Shown here: positions 8,291-18,282 of the stretch, piece after piece | How positions within the stretch are numbered: the first letter of the stretch is position 1 | Layout: each line of letters opens with the position of its first letter | Assembly: GCF_025821625.1 (NCBI RefSeq) | Contig: NZ_JACKSH010000269.1 | Span: 1 to 64,000 of the forward strand | Length of the DNA: 64,000 bases | Origin: Mycolicibacterium pyrenivorans | GTDB lineage: Bacteria; Actinomycetota; Actinomycetes; Mycobacteriales; Mycobacteriaceae | Reading direction: 5' to 3' | Program-made: the position numbers and the translations under genes | Notes under the pieces: model-generated | Told to the model about the DNA's origin: nothing | The model's database searches: none | What the model saw: the letters and a program-made list of their open reading frames with translations, nothing else

Positions 8291-9304
8291 ATGCCCACGC
8301 ACAAGGCCGTCCAGGTCGCCTCCGCCAATGAGTCCCTCACCGTCGTCGACGTCGACACCGAGGCTCCGTCGGCAGGCCACGTGCGCATCGCCGTCGCGGC
8401 GTGCGGTGTCTGCGGCACCGACCGGGAGTTCTACGCAGGCCACTTTCCCGGACTGCAGTGGCCGATCACTCTGGGGCACGAGATCGCGGGAACGGTGGCT
8501 CAGGTCGGGGATGGTGTCGAGGACTTCGAAGTCGGCGACCGGGTGGCCGTCGGGTGGTTCGGCGGAAACTGCAACCGTTGCATCCCCTGCCGGAAGGGCT
8601 CGTTCATGCAGTGCGAGCGCATGCAGGTGCCGAGCTGGCATTACCCCGGCGGCTACGCGGAATCGGTGACGGCGCCGGTAACGGCGCTGGCGCGGATTCC
8701 GGACGGGCTGTCGTTCGTCGAAGCCGCACCCATGGGCTGCGCGGGTGTGACGACGTTCAACGGGCTACGCGAGACGCGCGCCAAGGCCGGCGACCTGGTC
8801 GCGATCCTCGGTGTCGGCGGGCTGGGTCACCTCGGCGTGCAGTTCTCCAGGGCGATGGGGTTCGAGACGGTCGCGATCGCCCATGGCACCGGTAGGGCCG
8901 AGGAGGCCACACAACTGGGCGCACACCATTACATCGACTCGACGGCGCAGGATGTCGCCGCGGAACTGAAGAAGCTCGGTGGCGCCGCCGTCGTGCTGGC
9001 CACGGCCAACAACGCCGCCGCCATGGCCGCGACCGTCGGCGGCCTGGGCCCGGCAGGGGAACTGGTCGCCGTCGGCGTAACCCCCGAGAACCTGCCGATC
9101 AGCCCGCTCGACCTGATCAACTCCGGGCTGTCGGTGGCCGGCCACCCGTCGGGCACCTCGCGCGACGTCGAGGAGACGATGCACTTCGCACTGCTGTCCG
9201 GGGTGCGGGCGAAGGTGGAGGAACTGCCGTTGGCGCAGGCTGCTGAAGCGTACGCCGCGATGGACGAGGGCCGGGCGCGCTACCGGATGGTTCTGACCGT
9301 GTGA
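8291..9304 (+). CDS. Zinc-dependent alcohol dehydrogenase (MDR family)
   Basis: A 337-residue medium-chain dehydrogenase oxidising an alcohol with NAD(P). The catalytic-zinc side is seen as CGVCGTDREF and GHEIAG. The structural-zinc lobe has the four-cysteine set CNRCIPC...C near residues 97-111, and the Rossmann nucleotide site is GVGGLGHLGVQ at about 175-185. A TTG six bases upstream would add two residues, but ATG 8291 is the better start. The gene stands alone between the divergent DedA and fba. Substrate range cannot be predicted. Confidence 0.9.
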   Translation: MPTHKAVQVASANESLTVVDVDTEAPSAGHVRIAVAACGVCGTDREFYAGHFPGLQWPITLGHEIAGTVAQVGDGVEDFEVGDRVAVGWFGGNCNRCIPCRKGSFMQCERMQVPSWHYPGGYAESVTAPVTALARIPDGLSFVEAAPMGCAGVTTFNGLRETRAKAGDLVAILGVGGLGHLGVQFSRAMGFETVAIAHGTGRAEEATQLGAHHYIDSTAQDVAAELKKLGGAAVVLATANNAAAMAATVGGLGPAGELVAVGVTPENLPISPLDLINSGLSVAGHPSGTSRDVEETMHFALLSGVRAKVEELPLAQAAEAYAAMDEGRARYRMVLTV

Positions 9305-9358
9305 GCGCGCATCGTTCTTGACATACTTGCGACCAACGCTCAGTCGAGAGGAAACGCC

Positions 9359-10384
<1,026 letters not shown>

Positions 10385-10396
<12 letters not shown>

Positions 10397-10444
10397 GCCG
10401 GCAATTGGATACCGCCGGCTGAGCCGGCAATTGGATACCGCCGG
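10385..10444. repeat. 26-bp tandem duplication across the fba stop codon
   Basis: Two exact 26-bp copies lie at 10385-10410 and 10411-10436, followed by a partial third (10437-10444). Each copy contains GCCGGC-TGA-GCCGGC, a perfect 6-3-6 inverted repeat whose centre is the stop codon in the first copy. It looks like a recent replication-slippage duplication. The hairpins lack a T-run, so intrinsic termination is uncertain. Confidence 0.85.
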
Positions 10445-10447
10445 GTC

Positions 10448-11275
10448 TCAGCCTCTCGGCGCCTGGCAGATCTTCCACTGCTCGTCGCGGAACTGCAGGT
10501 CGAAGCTGCGTGTCGAGCGCGTCTGGGGCGCGTACGCCATGAACGTGGTGACGTTGGCCTCGGCGTGGTCGCCGTTGACCACCACCTGATCGATGCTGGC
10601 CACCACCGGGTACTGCTTGGCTGCGGCCACCCGGGCGTGGGTCTCGGCCCAGGCCTGCTCGTCATAGCGGACGTAGCTGTCCCGGGTGGACCCGCAGGTG
10701 ATGCCGCGCAGCGTGGCCAGGTCGCCGTTCTGCACGGCGGTGTCGAATTCCTGGATCGTGGAGCGGACCTGATCCTCCTGGGACACCGCGGGCGAGGACG
10801 TCCGAGTGAGCAGGATGGTGCCGAGAATCGCGATGGCCGCCAGCGCCGCGATGACGAGCACGATGGCCACCACCCAGCCCCAGCTCCGCCTCTTCTTCGG
10901 CGCCTTGGGGGCATCGCCGCGGGGCGGGATCATCTGGGGGGCAACGGGTTTCTGGGCGGCGAACTGCTCGGTGTCACCGCTCTCGGTGGCCGAGAACACC
11001 TCGGTGGCGGGGTCGGTGGGCCGGTTGATGATCTGCGTGGAACCCGCATCGAACCCCGATGGCGCGGTGAACCGCCGCTCGCCGGGATCGTTGGACTGGG
11101 TCTCGTCCTGGGGCGTGGCGGGCGCCATGATCTCGGTGGCCGGTTCGTGATCGGTTTCCGGTTCGGGCAGTATCTCCGTCTCGGCGTCCGCGCCGTCGGG
11201 TGCCTCGTCCCCGGACGGCTCCGTCACCTCGTCGGTCGTCTCGTCCGGTTGGTCAGGCGGTGTGGGGTTCGACAT
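10448..11275 (-). CDS. Membrane-anchored Rv0361-like protein with extracytoplasmic NTF2-like domain
   Basis: A 275-residue protein in three parts: an acidic, Pro/Thr-rich cytoplasmic region (1-125), one membrane helix after KKRRSWGW (about 130-155), and an outside domain (160-275) ending in FRDEQWKICQ. The domain resembles the small alpha+beta (DUF4878/NTF2-like) folds common on actinobacterial membranes, and the 148-residue protein at 23482 ends the same way. Genomic position matches Rv0361. A cysteine (GITCGST) and the terminal Cys may form a disulfide. Function unknown. Confidence 0.8.
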   Translation of the reverse strand: MSNPTPPDQPDETTDEVTEPSGDEAPDGADAETEILPEPETDHEPATEIMAPATPQDETQSNDPGERRFTAPSGFDAGSTQIINRPTDPATEVFSATESGDTEQFAAQKPVAPQMIPPRGDAPKAPKKRRSWGWVVAIVLVIAALAAIAILGTILLTRTSSPAVSQEDQVRSTIQEFDTAVQNGDLATLRGITCGSTRDSYVRYDEQAWAETHARVAAAKQYPVVASIDQVVVNGDHAEANVTTFMAYAPQTRSTRSFDLQFRDEQWKICQAPRG

Positions 11276-11373
11276 CCCTGATCAGATCCTCCTGGTCTTT
11301 CCCAACGACGCTACGGGCGAAGCTTAGCCATCCACGGTGACGAGTACCCGCGTGCGCACTGCACAATGGGTCC

Positions 11374-11802
11374 ATGACTCGGATGGGTGATCTCCTCGGA
11401 CCGGAACCGGTGCTGCTGCCCGGCGATCCCGCAGCAGAGGCCGAATTGGATGCCGCGGAGAATCCGTCCATCGTGGCCGCCGCGCATCCGTCGGCCTCGA
11501 TCGCGTGGGCGCTGCTCGCCGAGGAGGCGCTCGACGACGACAAGGCGGTCACCGCGTACGCCTACGCCCGCACCGGCTACCACCGTGGGCTGGATCAGTT
11601 GCGCCGCAGCGGCTGGAAGGGCTTCGGCCCGGTGCCGTACTCGCACGAACCCAATCGGGGCTTTCTCCGCTGCGTCGCGGCGCTGGCCCGTGCCGCCGAC
11701 GCAATCGGGGAGACCCCCGAGTACCAACGTTGCCTGGACCTGCTCGACGACTGCGATCCATCCGCCCGCGGGCATCTCGGACTGCCCTCATCCGGCGTCT
11801 AG
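11374..11802 (+). CDS. DUF3151 protein (Rv0360c-like)
   Basis: A 142-residue cytosolic protein of the actinobacterial DUF3151 family. Recognisable stretches are HPSASIAWALLAEEAL, YAYARTGYHRGLDQLRRSG and EPNRGFLRCVAALARAA, helical and TPR-like in pattern. No catalytic motif is evident and no function is established. ATG 11374 is chosen; ATG 11383 would remove three residues. It is divergent from the Rv0361-like gene and meets the CDF gene tail to tail. Confidence 0.85.
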   Translation: MTRMGDLLGPEPVLLPGDPAAEAELDAAENPSIVAAAHPSASIAWALLAEEALDDDKAVTAYAYARTGYHRGLDQLRRSGWKGFGPVPYSHEPNRGFLRCVAALARAADAIGETPEYQRCLDLLDDCDPSARGHLGLPSSGV

Positions 11803-12707
11803 CGGTTGTTGCTCTCACACTCGCAGTCGGCGGCTGCGTCCGGGGGTTCCACCTGAACCGTCGAGTGGTCGAGGCCGCGCGCGGTCAGCACGGCGCGGGC
11901 ATCGTCGAGCACCAGCGCCGAGTCCCGCTTGCTGGTCAGGTGCGCGGTGACCATGTCCTTGCCCGGCACCAACGTCCACACGTGCAGATCGTGCACCTCG
12001 GTGACGCCCTCGACGGCGCACAGCGCCGACCGCAGCTCATCGACGTCGATGTGGCTGGGTGAGGTCTCGGACAGGATGCGCAGCGCCGCCCGGGCCAGGG
12101 AGATGGCGCGCGGCAGCACCCACAGCGCCACGAGGACGGCGACCACGACGTCGGCGTAGGGCCAGGCGGTGGTGACCGTGACGATGCCGGCGATCAGCAC
12201 GCCGACGCTGCCGACGGTGTCGGCGAGGACCTCCATGTAGGCGCCCTTGACCGCGAGGCTGTCCTGGGAGTGTGACCGCAGCAGCGCCACGACGACGCCG
12301 TTGGCGAGCAGCCCCGCCAGCGCGACGACGATCATCGGCACCCCGGGGATCTCGGGGGCGTCCCCGAGCCGCTTGAACGCCTCGTAGAGGATGAAGCAGG
12401 CCATCCCGAGCAGCAGTGCGGCGTTGGCGACCGCGGTGAACACCTCGGCGCGGTGCCGCCCGTAGGTCCGTGACGGGGACGAACTGCCGCGCCGGGCCAG
12501 CAGCACCGCCGACAGCCCCATGAACATGGCCACCAGGTCGGTCAGCATGTGGCCCGCGTCGGCCAGCAGGGCGATCGAGTTGATCGCCAGCGCCGTGGTC
12601 AGCTCGACGACGAAGAAGACCGACAGGATGCCCGCGGCGATGACCATCCGGGAGACGCGGGTGTCCGACTGGGCGTGACTGTGGCCGTGATCGTGTCCCG
12701 CACCCAT
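11799..12707 (-). CDS. Cation diffusion facilitator (CzcD/ZitB-type metal exporter)
   Basis: A 302-residue CDF protein exporting divalent metal such as Zn2+ in exchange for protons. It begins with the His-rich MGAGHDHGHSHAQSD. TM2 carries ALLADAGHMLTD (HD..D metal site) and TM5 carries YMEVLADTVGSVGV, together forming the four-ligand transport site. The C-terminal cytoplasmic ferredoxin-like domain contains VHDLHVWTL. The start is set at ATG 12707 rather than 12731, because an inverted repeat at 12713-12742 would otherwise lie inside the gene and the His-rich start is typical. The tail CECESNNR is cysteine-containing. Confidence 0.92.
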   Translation of the reverse strand: MGAGHDHGHSHAQSDTRVSRMVIAAGILSVFFVVELTTALAINSIALLADAGHMLTDLVAMFMGLSAVLLARRGSSSPSRTYGRHRAEVFTAVANAALLLGMACFILYEAFKRLGDAPEIPGVPMIVVALAGLLANGVVVALLRSHSQDSLAVKGAYMEVLADTVGSVGVLIAGIVTVTTAWPYADVVVAVLVALWVLPRAISLARAALRILSETSPSHIDVDELRSALCAVEGVTEVHDLHVWTLVPGKDMVTAHLTSKRDSALVLDDARAVLTARGLDHSTVQVEPPDAAADCECESNNR

Positions 12708-12712
12708 GCGAA

Positions 12713-12742
12713 GCAATGTATGCGAAAACATGCATATGTTGC
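12713..12742. promoter_or_regulatory. Imperfect inverted repeat before the CDF exporter (possible metal-regulator operator)
   Basis: GCAATGTATGC and GCATATGTTGC are separated by 8 bases and match as reverse complements at 9 of 11 positions. The AT-rich dyad ends 6 bases from the exporter start. It resembles the dyads bound by ArsR/SmtB metal sensors, but no regulator gene is adjacent. Assignment is tentative. Confidence 0.4.
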
Positions 12743-12774
12743 AAGGGGCTACCGTGGGGCAGCGCGCACGGGTC

Positions 12775-13584
12775 TCACAGCCAGGCGGACCAGAACCTGG
12801 TCAGCTGGCCCCCGGCGGCTGACAGCGCGGCGGGCACGCCGGACAGGTCGAACAACCAGTACACCGCGCCGAAGAACCACTGGTTGAGCGGCGGCGCGAT
12901 GAGCAGGATCAGCAGGATGAAGAACCCCCACTGCTTGGCCGGCTGTAACGCGCGCCGCGTCTCGCGGCTCAGGTGCGGTTCCAGCGCTCCGTAGCCGTCC
13001 AGGCCGGGGATGGGCAGCATGTTCAGCAGCAACGCGGTGACCTGGAGGAATCCGAGGAACGCCATGCCCGCCCAGAACACCGAGTGGGCGGGGTCGTACA
13101 GCAGCCGGATGGTCGTGAGGATCCCCACGGCGAACAGCAGGTTGACTGCCGGGCCCGCCAGGCTGACCAGCGTCTTCTGCCGCGTCGTCATGGATGCCGT
13201 CTGCACGTAGACCGCACCGCCGGGCAGGCCGATGCCGCCGAGCGCGATGAACAGCACCGGCAGCCCGAGCGACAGCAGCGGGTGTGAGTATTTCAGCGGG
13301 TTGAGCGTGAGATAACCACGGAGGGCCACGTCGCGGTCGCCGAACCGCCATGCGGTGTAGGCGTGGCCGAACTCGTGCAGGCACAGCGACACCAGCCACC
13401 CGAAGATGACGAAGACGAAGACGCCGACGTAGGCGAGCGGGCGGATCTGTCCCGGGGCGAGCGAAGCGACGGGGGATGACGGCGAGGAGAACCACGCCAC
13501 GACGCCGCCGGCCGCGGTGATCGCCACGATGGCCAGGAAGATCGGGCTGGGACGCACTGCCTGGTGCAGTGGGCGAACGCTCAC
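12775..13584 (-). CDS. Site-2 protease-like M50 zinc metalloprotease (Rv0359-like)
   Basis: A 269-residue intramembrane metalloprotease. The active-site HEFGH lies at about residues 70-74 in a hydrophobic helix, and the second metal-ligand motif is MLPIPGLDGYGALEP near 200, as in FtsH-independent S2P peptidases without a PDZ domain. Several further membrane helices are present. Family members cleave membrane substrates; nothing nearby reveals the target. It lies 19 bases downstream of the Rv0358-like gene on the same strand, likely an operon. GTG start. Confidence 0.88.
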   Translation of the reverse strand: MSVRPLHQAVRPSPIFLAIVAITAAGGVVAWFSSPSSPVASLAPGQIRPLAYVGVFVFVIFGWLVSLCLHEFGHAYTAWRFGDRDVALRGYLTLNPLKYSHPLLSLGLPVLFIALGGIGLPGGAVYVQTASMTTRQKTLVSLAGPAVNLLFAVGILTTIRLLYDPAHSVFWAGMAFLGFLQVTALLLNMLPIPGLDGYGALEPHLSRETRRALQPAKQWGFFILLILLIAPPLNQWFFGAVYWLFDLSGVPAALSAAGGQLTRFWSAWL

Positions 13585-13603
13585 GTCACCGAAGCTACCG
13601 GGG

Positions 13604-14266
13604 TCACCTGGGGCCCACCCGCAGCCAGCCCTCGGTATGGCGGTAGAAGGTCGACCGCCGCACGGGTCGCGGCCCCGGCTCGCCGTCGCGCACGACCGCC
13701 GCGCCCGTGGTTCCCAGCTGGGCGGCCCGGCCCGTCACCCACCGCGTCGGACGCATGCGCCGCGACAGGACGGTGGCCCGCAGCCCGGGCATCGTCGGGA
13801 TCGGCTCGACCCGCACACCGGTCACCTCGCCGTCGAACAGCCGCTCGTCGTCGACCACCGCCTCGCCGCGGAGCGTGCGGACCCCCTCCTGCGGCAGCCA
13901 GTACGCGGCCTGCGCGACCACGGTCCCCGTCTCATCGCGGATGAGGGGAACCCGGGCGGCGGTACCGGTCAGGGCACGGCGCCCCTGCCAGGGCCGTGTC
14001 ACGTGGGCCACCTCGATGTCCAGCCGGTCGGCGCGCAGCAGCCGGGTCAGCACCGCGGCCAGGTCGGCGGGCGCGCCGATCACGACGAGGCGCGCGGATG
14101 CGGGGAATCGGTCCAGCTCGGCGTCGGGGGCGACGACGGGAAGGCGGCGCAGCCCGCGGGGAGCCCGGCGGCCGCCGAACAGCAGAACCGCGACTTCGGA
14201 TGGGGTCAATCCGCTCCTTGTAAACGCACGACGATCAGGTCGGATAAGGTAGCTCACCGGCTGCAC
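13604..14266 (-). CDS. Conserved mycobacterial protein (Rv0358-like)
   Basis: A protein of about 220 residues from the furthest GTG start. A TTG at 14209 has a better GGAG ribosome site and would give 201 residues beginning LTPSEVAVLLFGG. No known catalytic motif is visible. It is rich in Arg and Val, with a segment ASARLVVIGAPADLAAVLTRLL that looks like an alpha/beta layer. It precedes the M50 protease gene and is divergent from purA, as in M. tuberculosis. The long form would overlap the probable purA promoter, which also favours the shorter start. Confidence 0.75.
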   Translation of the reverse strand: MQPVSYLIRPDRRAFTRSGLTPSEVAVLLFGGRRAPRGLRRLPVVAPDAELDRFPASARLVVIGAPADLAAVLTRLLRADRLDIEVAHVTRPWQGRRALTGTAARVPLIRDETGTVVAQAAYWLPQEGVRTLRGEAVVDDERLFDGEVTGVRVEPIPTMPGLRATVLSRRMRPTRWVTGRAAQLGTTGAAVVRDGEPGPRPVRRSTFYRHTEGWLRVGPR

Positions 14267-14319
14267 ACAGTGTGAGGCAGTACGCGCGCGAGTAGGCGCG
14301 AGACGCAGGAGACATCAGC

Positions 14320-15615
14320 ATGCCGGCAATCGTCCTCATCGGCGCCCAGTGGGGTGACGAGGGCAAAGGTAAGGCCACCGATCTTCTCGGTGGCCGGGTC
14401 CAATGGGTCGTTCGCTACCAGGGGGGCAACAACGCCGGTCACACGGTGGTGCTGCCGACGGGGGAGAATTTCGCCCTCCACCTGATCCCGTCGGGGGTCC
14501 TGACTCCCGGTGTCACCAACGTCATCGGCAACGGCGTCGTCGTCGACCCGGGGGTGCTGCTCACCGAGCTGCAGGGACTCGAAGCGCGCGGGGTCGACAC
14601 CGAACGGCTGCTCATCTCCGCCGACGCCCACCTGTTGATGCCCTATCACGTGGCGATCGACAAGGTCGTCGAACGCTATGCGGGCAGCAAGAAGATCGGC
14701 ACCACCGGTCGCGGCATCGGGCCCTGCTACCAGGACAAGATCGCGCGCATCGGCATCCGGGTGGCCGACGTGCTCGACCCCACCCTGCTGGAAGAGAAGA
14801 TCGAGGGCGCGCTGGAGTTCAAGAACCAGGTGCTGGTCAAGATCTACAACCGCAAGGCGCTGGACACCGCGGAGGTGGTCGAGGCCCTGCTGGCGCAGGC
14901 GGAGGGGTTCAAGCACCGCATCGCCGACACCCGGCTGTTGCTCAACGCGGCGCTGGAGCAGGGCCAGACGGTGCTGCTGGAGGGATCGCAGGGCACCCTG
15001 CTCGACGTCGACCACGGCACGTATCCCTTTGTCACGTCGTCGAATCCGACAGCGGGCGGGGCGTCGGTCGGGTCCGGCATCGGCCCGACGCGGATCACCA
15101 CGGTGCTCGGGATCCTGAAGGCCTACACCACGCGCGTCGGCTCAGGTCCGTTCCCGACCGAGCTGTTCGACGCGAACGGCGAGTACCTGGCCAAGACCGG
15201 TGGCGAGATCGGGGTGACCACCGGCAGGCGGCGCCGCTGCGGTTGGTTCGACGCCGTGATCGCCCGTTACGCGACGAGGGTCAACGGGATCACCGACTAC
15301 TTCCTGACCAAGCTCGATGTGCTGTCCAGCCTGGAGACGGTGCCGGTGTGCGTCGGGTACCGCGTCGACGGGAAGCGCACCGATGACATGCCGATGACCC
15401 AGAGCGACATCGCCCGCGCCGAGCCCATCTACGAGGAGCTCCCCGGGTGGTGGGAGGACATCTCGGGTGCGCGAGAGTTCGCCGACCTGCCCGCGAAGGC
15501 CCGTGACTACGTTCTCAGGCTCGAAGAGCTTGCCGGAGCGCATGTTTCGTGCATCGGCGTGGGCCCCGGCCGGGACCAGACGATCGTGCGGCGCGACATC
15601 CTGGCCGAGAAGTGA
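14320..15615 (+). CDS. purA: Adenylosuccinate synthetase
   Basis: A 431-residue enzyme joining IMP and aspartate with GTP to form adenylosuccinate in AMP synthesis. Hallmarks are the P-loop [11 protein letters not shown] at 6-16 with the catalytic Asp, GNNAGHTV with the catalytic His, GTTGRGIGP, the IMP-contacting [17 protein letters not shown], and [12 protein letters not shown]. Length is normal. ATG 14320 is preceded by GCAGGAG at a proper distance. Its stop overlaps the thioesterase start as GTGA, so the two are translationally coupled. A TAAGGT (14244-14249) is a possible -10 box. Confidence 0.97.
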   Translation: MPAIVLIGAQWGDEGKGKATDLLGGRVQWVVRYQGGNNAGHTVVLPTGENFALHLIPSGVLTPGVTNVIGNGVVVDPGVLLTELQGLEARGVDTERLLISADAHLLMPYHVAIDKVVERYAGSKKIGTTGRGIGPCYQDKIARIGIRVADVLDPTLLEEKIEGALEFKNQVLVKIYNRKALDTAEVVEALLAQAEGFKHRIADTRLLLNAALEQGQTVLLEGSQGTLLDVDHGTYPFVTSSNPTAGGASVGSGIGPTRITTVLGILKAYTTRVGSGPFPTELFDANGEYLAKTGGEIGVTTGRRRRCGWFDAVIARYATRVNGITDYFLTKLDVLSSLETVPVCVGYRVDGKRTDDMPMTQSDIARAEPIYEELPGWWEDISGAREFADLPAKARDYVLRLEELAGAHVSCIGVGPGRDQTIVRRDILAEK

Positions 15616-16271
15616 CCGAACGCGAGGTGAGCGACTACGGCCTGGACCCGCGGCGCGTCGACCCCAACTACGACCGCCACGGCGGTTTCCCGGTCTTCGA
15701 ACCCGCCGACCCAGGGCCAGGTTTCGGGCGCTTCCTCGCGGCGATGCGGCGCGCCCAGGATCTGGCGGTCTCGGTCAATCCGGACCGTGACACCTGGAGC
15801 GAGGCGGCCGACCGTGTCGAGGGACTGGTCGAACTGCTCGACCCCTTCGTCGCCGGCGAGGGTGTCGGTCCGGCCAGCCGGGTGCCGTCGCTGCCCGGCG
15901 CGGGCAGTCTGCTGATGCCGCCGTGGACGGTGTCCAGCTTCGAGCCGGACGGCGTCGAGTTGCAGGTGGAGTTCAGTCGCTTTCACGTCGGCGGAAACTA
16001 CGCCGTGCACGGCGGGGTCCTGCCGCTGCTGTTCGACTCGGTGTTCGGCATGGTGATCCGCGCCGCGGGCCGCCCGATCAGCAGGACCGCCTTCCTGCAC
16101 GTCGAGTACCGCAAGGTGACGCCCATCGACACCAAGCTTTCCGCGCGGGGCTGGATCCGCGAGGCCGACGGGCGTAAGGCGTTCGTCAACGCCGAATTGC
16201 GCGACCCGGAAGGCAGCCTCCTGGCCGACGCCAACGGGTTGATGATCCGGCTCCTTCCCGGCCAGCCCTAG
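15612..16271 (+). CDS. PaaI-type hotdog thioesterase
   Basis: A 219-residue protein whose C-terminal half (from about residue 110) is a hotdog domain: [18 protein letters not shown] carries the conserved HGG helix start with the catalytic Asp, and [14 protein letters not shown] is the central strand. It would hydrolyse acyl-CoA thioesters. The first 100 residues are an additional domain without clear motifs. GTG 15612 overlaps the purA stop by four bases and is preferred over the upstream in-frame start at 15549. The physiological link to purA is unknown. Confidence 0.82.
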   Translation: MTEREVSDYGLDPRRVDPNYDRHGGFPVFEPADPGPGFGRFLAAMRRAQDLAVSVNPDRDTWSEAADRVEGLVELLDPFVAGEGVGPASRVPSLPGAGSLLMPPWTVSSFEPDGVELQVEFSRFHVGGNYAVHGGVLPLLFDSVFGMVIRAAGRPISRTAFLHVEYRKVTPIDTKLSARGWIREADGRKAFVNAELRDPEGSLLADANGLMIRLLPGQP

Positions 16272-16286
16272 ACACCGCGGGGGGCG

Positions 16287-17390
16287 ATGGAAAAGAGTAT
16301 TCGGGAGTACCTGCTGATCTGGTGGCGCCAACCCTTCGAGTTCGATTGGACCGTAAGGCATATGCGCGCCCGCGGTGTCCTGCGGGTGCATCAGGTGTTC
16401 ATCGGCGGATTCAGCCTGATGTACGGGCTCACCGCACTGCTCACGGTCTTGGGGGGATTGGTCGACGGCGGCCCGCCCGGAGGCCGGGTGGTCGTGCTGT
16501 CGATCGCCATCAGCTCGGCGGTGTTGGGCGTGATCTGGATTCTGGGGCCGTGGCCAACCGAGCGTGGGTCGGCAGTGTTCGCGCTCTACGCCGACGTCGC
16601 GGTGTTCGCGGTCATCGCGTGGTGTCAGGATGCGTTCACGGCGATGCCGGGCCTGGCCCTGCTGGCCACCAATGGCATCTACATCGTGATCGGTCACGGC
16701 CCGCGGGCGCTGCTGGCGCATCTGGTCTTCACGGTCCTGGTCTTCGGGTGGTTCTACGTGCTGGCCATCGCCCAGGGCGAGACTTCGGCTGCGGTGGTCA
16801 CGGTGCGTCTGCTGGTGCTGTTGCCGACGGTGGTCGGTGTACCGGTGATCGTGCACTCCTACCTGCTGACGCTGCGGATGGGTGCGGTCGATGCGCTGAT
16901 CGACCCACTGACCCGGCTGCTCAATCGGCGTGGCCTCGACGTCGACGGCGAGGAGCTGGTGTTGGCGGGCGAGGGACATGTCAGTGTGCTCGCCGTCGAC
17001 ATCGACAAGTTCAAAACCATCAACGACAGTCACGGTCACGACGCCGGTGACCGCGTCCTGGTCGCGGTGGCCAACGCCGTGCGGGATGCGGTATCGACCG
17101 CCGGGGTGCGTGCGGTGATCGCACGCACCGGTGGCGAGGAGTTCGTCGTGGTGATCGACGCCGGGCACCGCGACGTGCTGCGGGTGGCCGGGCTCGTACA
17201 CGACGCTCTGGCCCGGTGTGACGCCGCGGTGGTGCCGACGGTGAGCATCGGCGCGGCGACCGGCCGCATCGAGGACGGCGACACGGTCCGCGAACTCATC
17301 GAGCGCGCCGACACGGCGATGTACCGCGCCAAGAATGCCGGCGGCAACCGCACGGTGACGGCCGGCGACGCCGTTGCGGCCGGGGATTGA
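16287..17390 (+). CDS. Membrane-bound GGDEF diguanylate cyclase
   Basis: A 367-residue protein with an N-terminal membrane domain of about six helices (residues 35-200) and a C-terminal GGDEF domain. The catalytic signature is GGEEF at 282-286, a functional variant, preceded by DPLTRLLNRRG and DIDKFKTINDSHGHDAGD that bind metal and GTP. It should make cyclic di-GMP from two GTP. No RxxD inhibitory site stands five residues before the signature, and no EAL domain is attached. It begins 16 bases after the thioesterase gene. A membrane sensory role is inferred. Confidence 0.9.
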   Translation: MEKSIREYLLIWWRQPFEFDWTVRHMRARGVLRVHQVFIGGFSLMYGLTALLTVLGGLVDGGPPGGRVVVLSIAISSAVLGVIWILGPWPTERGSAVFALYADVAVFAVIAWCQDAFTAMPGLALLATNGIYIVIGHGPRALLAHLVFTVLVFGWFYVLAIAQGETSAAVVTVRLLVLLPTVVGVPVIVHSYLLTLRMGAVDALIDPLTRLLNRRGLDVDGEELVLAGEGHVSVLAVDIDKFKTINDSHGHDAGDRVLVAVANAVRDAVSTAGVRAVIARTGGEEFVVVIDAGHRDVLRVAGLVHDALARCDAAVVPTVSIGAATGRIEDGDTVRELIERADTAMYRAKNAGGNRTVTAGDAVAAGD

Positions 17391-17414
17391 CCTTCGGCGT
17401 GCCACGATGGGGCG

Positions 17415-18131
17415 GTGACGCATCCGGTTGACCGCGGCCTCCGCCGCCTCTCGACACCTCGGGCTGCGGCGTTCGCCGGTGTGCTGTTCGCGCTGCTGTT
17501 CGGGGCGGCGCTGGTACTGATCCGCACCGCGCTGCCCGCAGGCGGAGCGCTCGGGTCGCAATGGGTGGACGGGGCCGATGGGCGCCTGCGGCTCGCGGTG
17601 CTGCTGATGCCGTTCGCGGGAATCGCGTTCCTGTGGTTCATCGGCGTGGTGCGCGACGGGCTCGGCACGTTGGAGGACAGGTTCTTCACCACGGTGTTCC
17701 TCGGTAGCGGCCTGCTTTTCCTCGCGATGGTCTTCGTCTCCACCGCCGCAGGCGCGGGGCTGCTGGCCAGCAAGGAGTTCCTGGCGGAGGCAGGCACCCG
17801 CACCGAGGTCGCCGCCTTCGGCCAGGGGTTCCTTATCGCGCTCACCAACACCTACGCGCTGCGGATGGCTGCGGTGTTCATGATGTCGCTGGCCACCATC
17901 TGGTTGCGGACGCGCCTGATGCCCGGCTGGTTGGTGATCGTGACTTACCTTGTCGCGCTGTGTGTTCTGGTCGCCAGCGACATCAGCCTGTGGATGACGG
18001 TGGCGTTCCCGGTGTGGGTACTGGTGGTCAGCCTGGTGATGCTGGTGCGTTCCGGGGTGATCGACCTGCCGGGCGACGACGGTGAGGTCAGTCCTCGACG
18101 ATCGCCAACGCGGTCGCCGGACACAGCTTGA
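17415..18131 (+). CDS. Four-to-six-helix membrane protein of unknown function
   Basis: A 238-residue hydrophobic protein with helices near 20-40, 68-85, 98-120, 135-155 and 175-215, and a polar Arg/Pro-rich tail. No transporter or enzyme motif is recognised. GTG 17415 lies 25 bases after the cyclase stop, on the same strand, so it may be co-transcribed. The final 44 bases overlap the ferredoxin gene on the opposite strand. Confidence 0.75.
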   Translation: MTHPVDRGLRRLSTPRAAAFAGVLFALLFGAALVLIRTALPAGGALGSQWVDGADGRLRLAVLLMPFAGIAFLWFIGVVRDGLGTLEDRFFTTVFLGSGLLFLAMVFVSTAAGAGLLASKEFLAEAGTRTEVAAFGQGFLIALTNTYALRMAAVFMMSLATIWLRTRLMPGWLVIVTYLVALCVLVASDISLWMTVAFPVWVLVVSLVMLVRSGVIDLPGDDGEVSPRRSPTRSPDTA

Positions 18132-18282
18132 CCGCCTCGCGGGCATGGTCTTTCTCGTCTTCGGGGACCTCGTCGACGAGCACCACCACGATGCCGTCGT
18201 CGTCCTGATCGAAGACCTCGCCGGCGACCATGACGCAGTTGCCCGCCTGGATGCACAGCTCCCGATCGGCCGAAACTCTCAT
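18088..18282 (-). CDS. Small [3Fe-4S] ferredoxin, P450 partner
   Basis: A 64-residue ferredoxin that carries electrons to the P450 encoded just upstream. Cluster ligands are Cys10, Cys16 and Cys54; the fourth usual position (residue 13) is Ala, which gives a [3Fe-4S] cluster as in other actinobacterial P450 ferredoxins. ATG 18282 overlaps the P450 stop as ATGA, strong evidence that the two are made together. A ferredoxin reductase is not encoded nearby and must be supplied elsewhere. Confidence 0.93.
   Translation of the reverse strand: MRVSADRELCIQAGNCVMVAGEVFDQDDDGIVVVLVDEVPEDEKDHAREAVKLCPATALAIVED

Noticed and set aside
14218-14249. TTGTAA-N20-TAAGGT as a purA promoter
   Set aside because: The spacer is too long for a confident -35/-10 pair. 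Only the -10-like TAAGGT is mentioned in the purA entry.
15507-18146. 879-residue minus-strand frame under purA, thioesterase and cyclase
   Set aside because: Very rich in His, Gln, Arg and Asp with no domain; all three genes on the plus strand have clear motifs.
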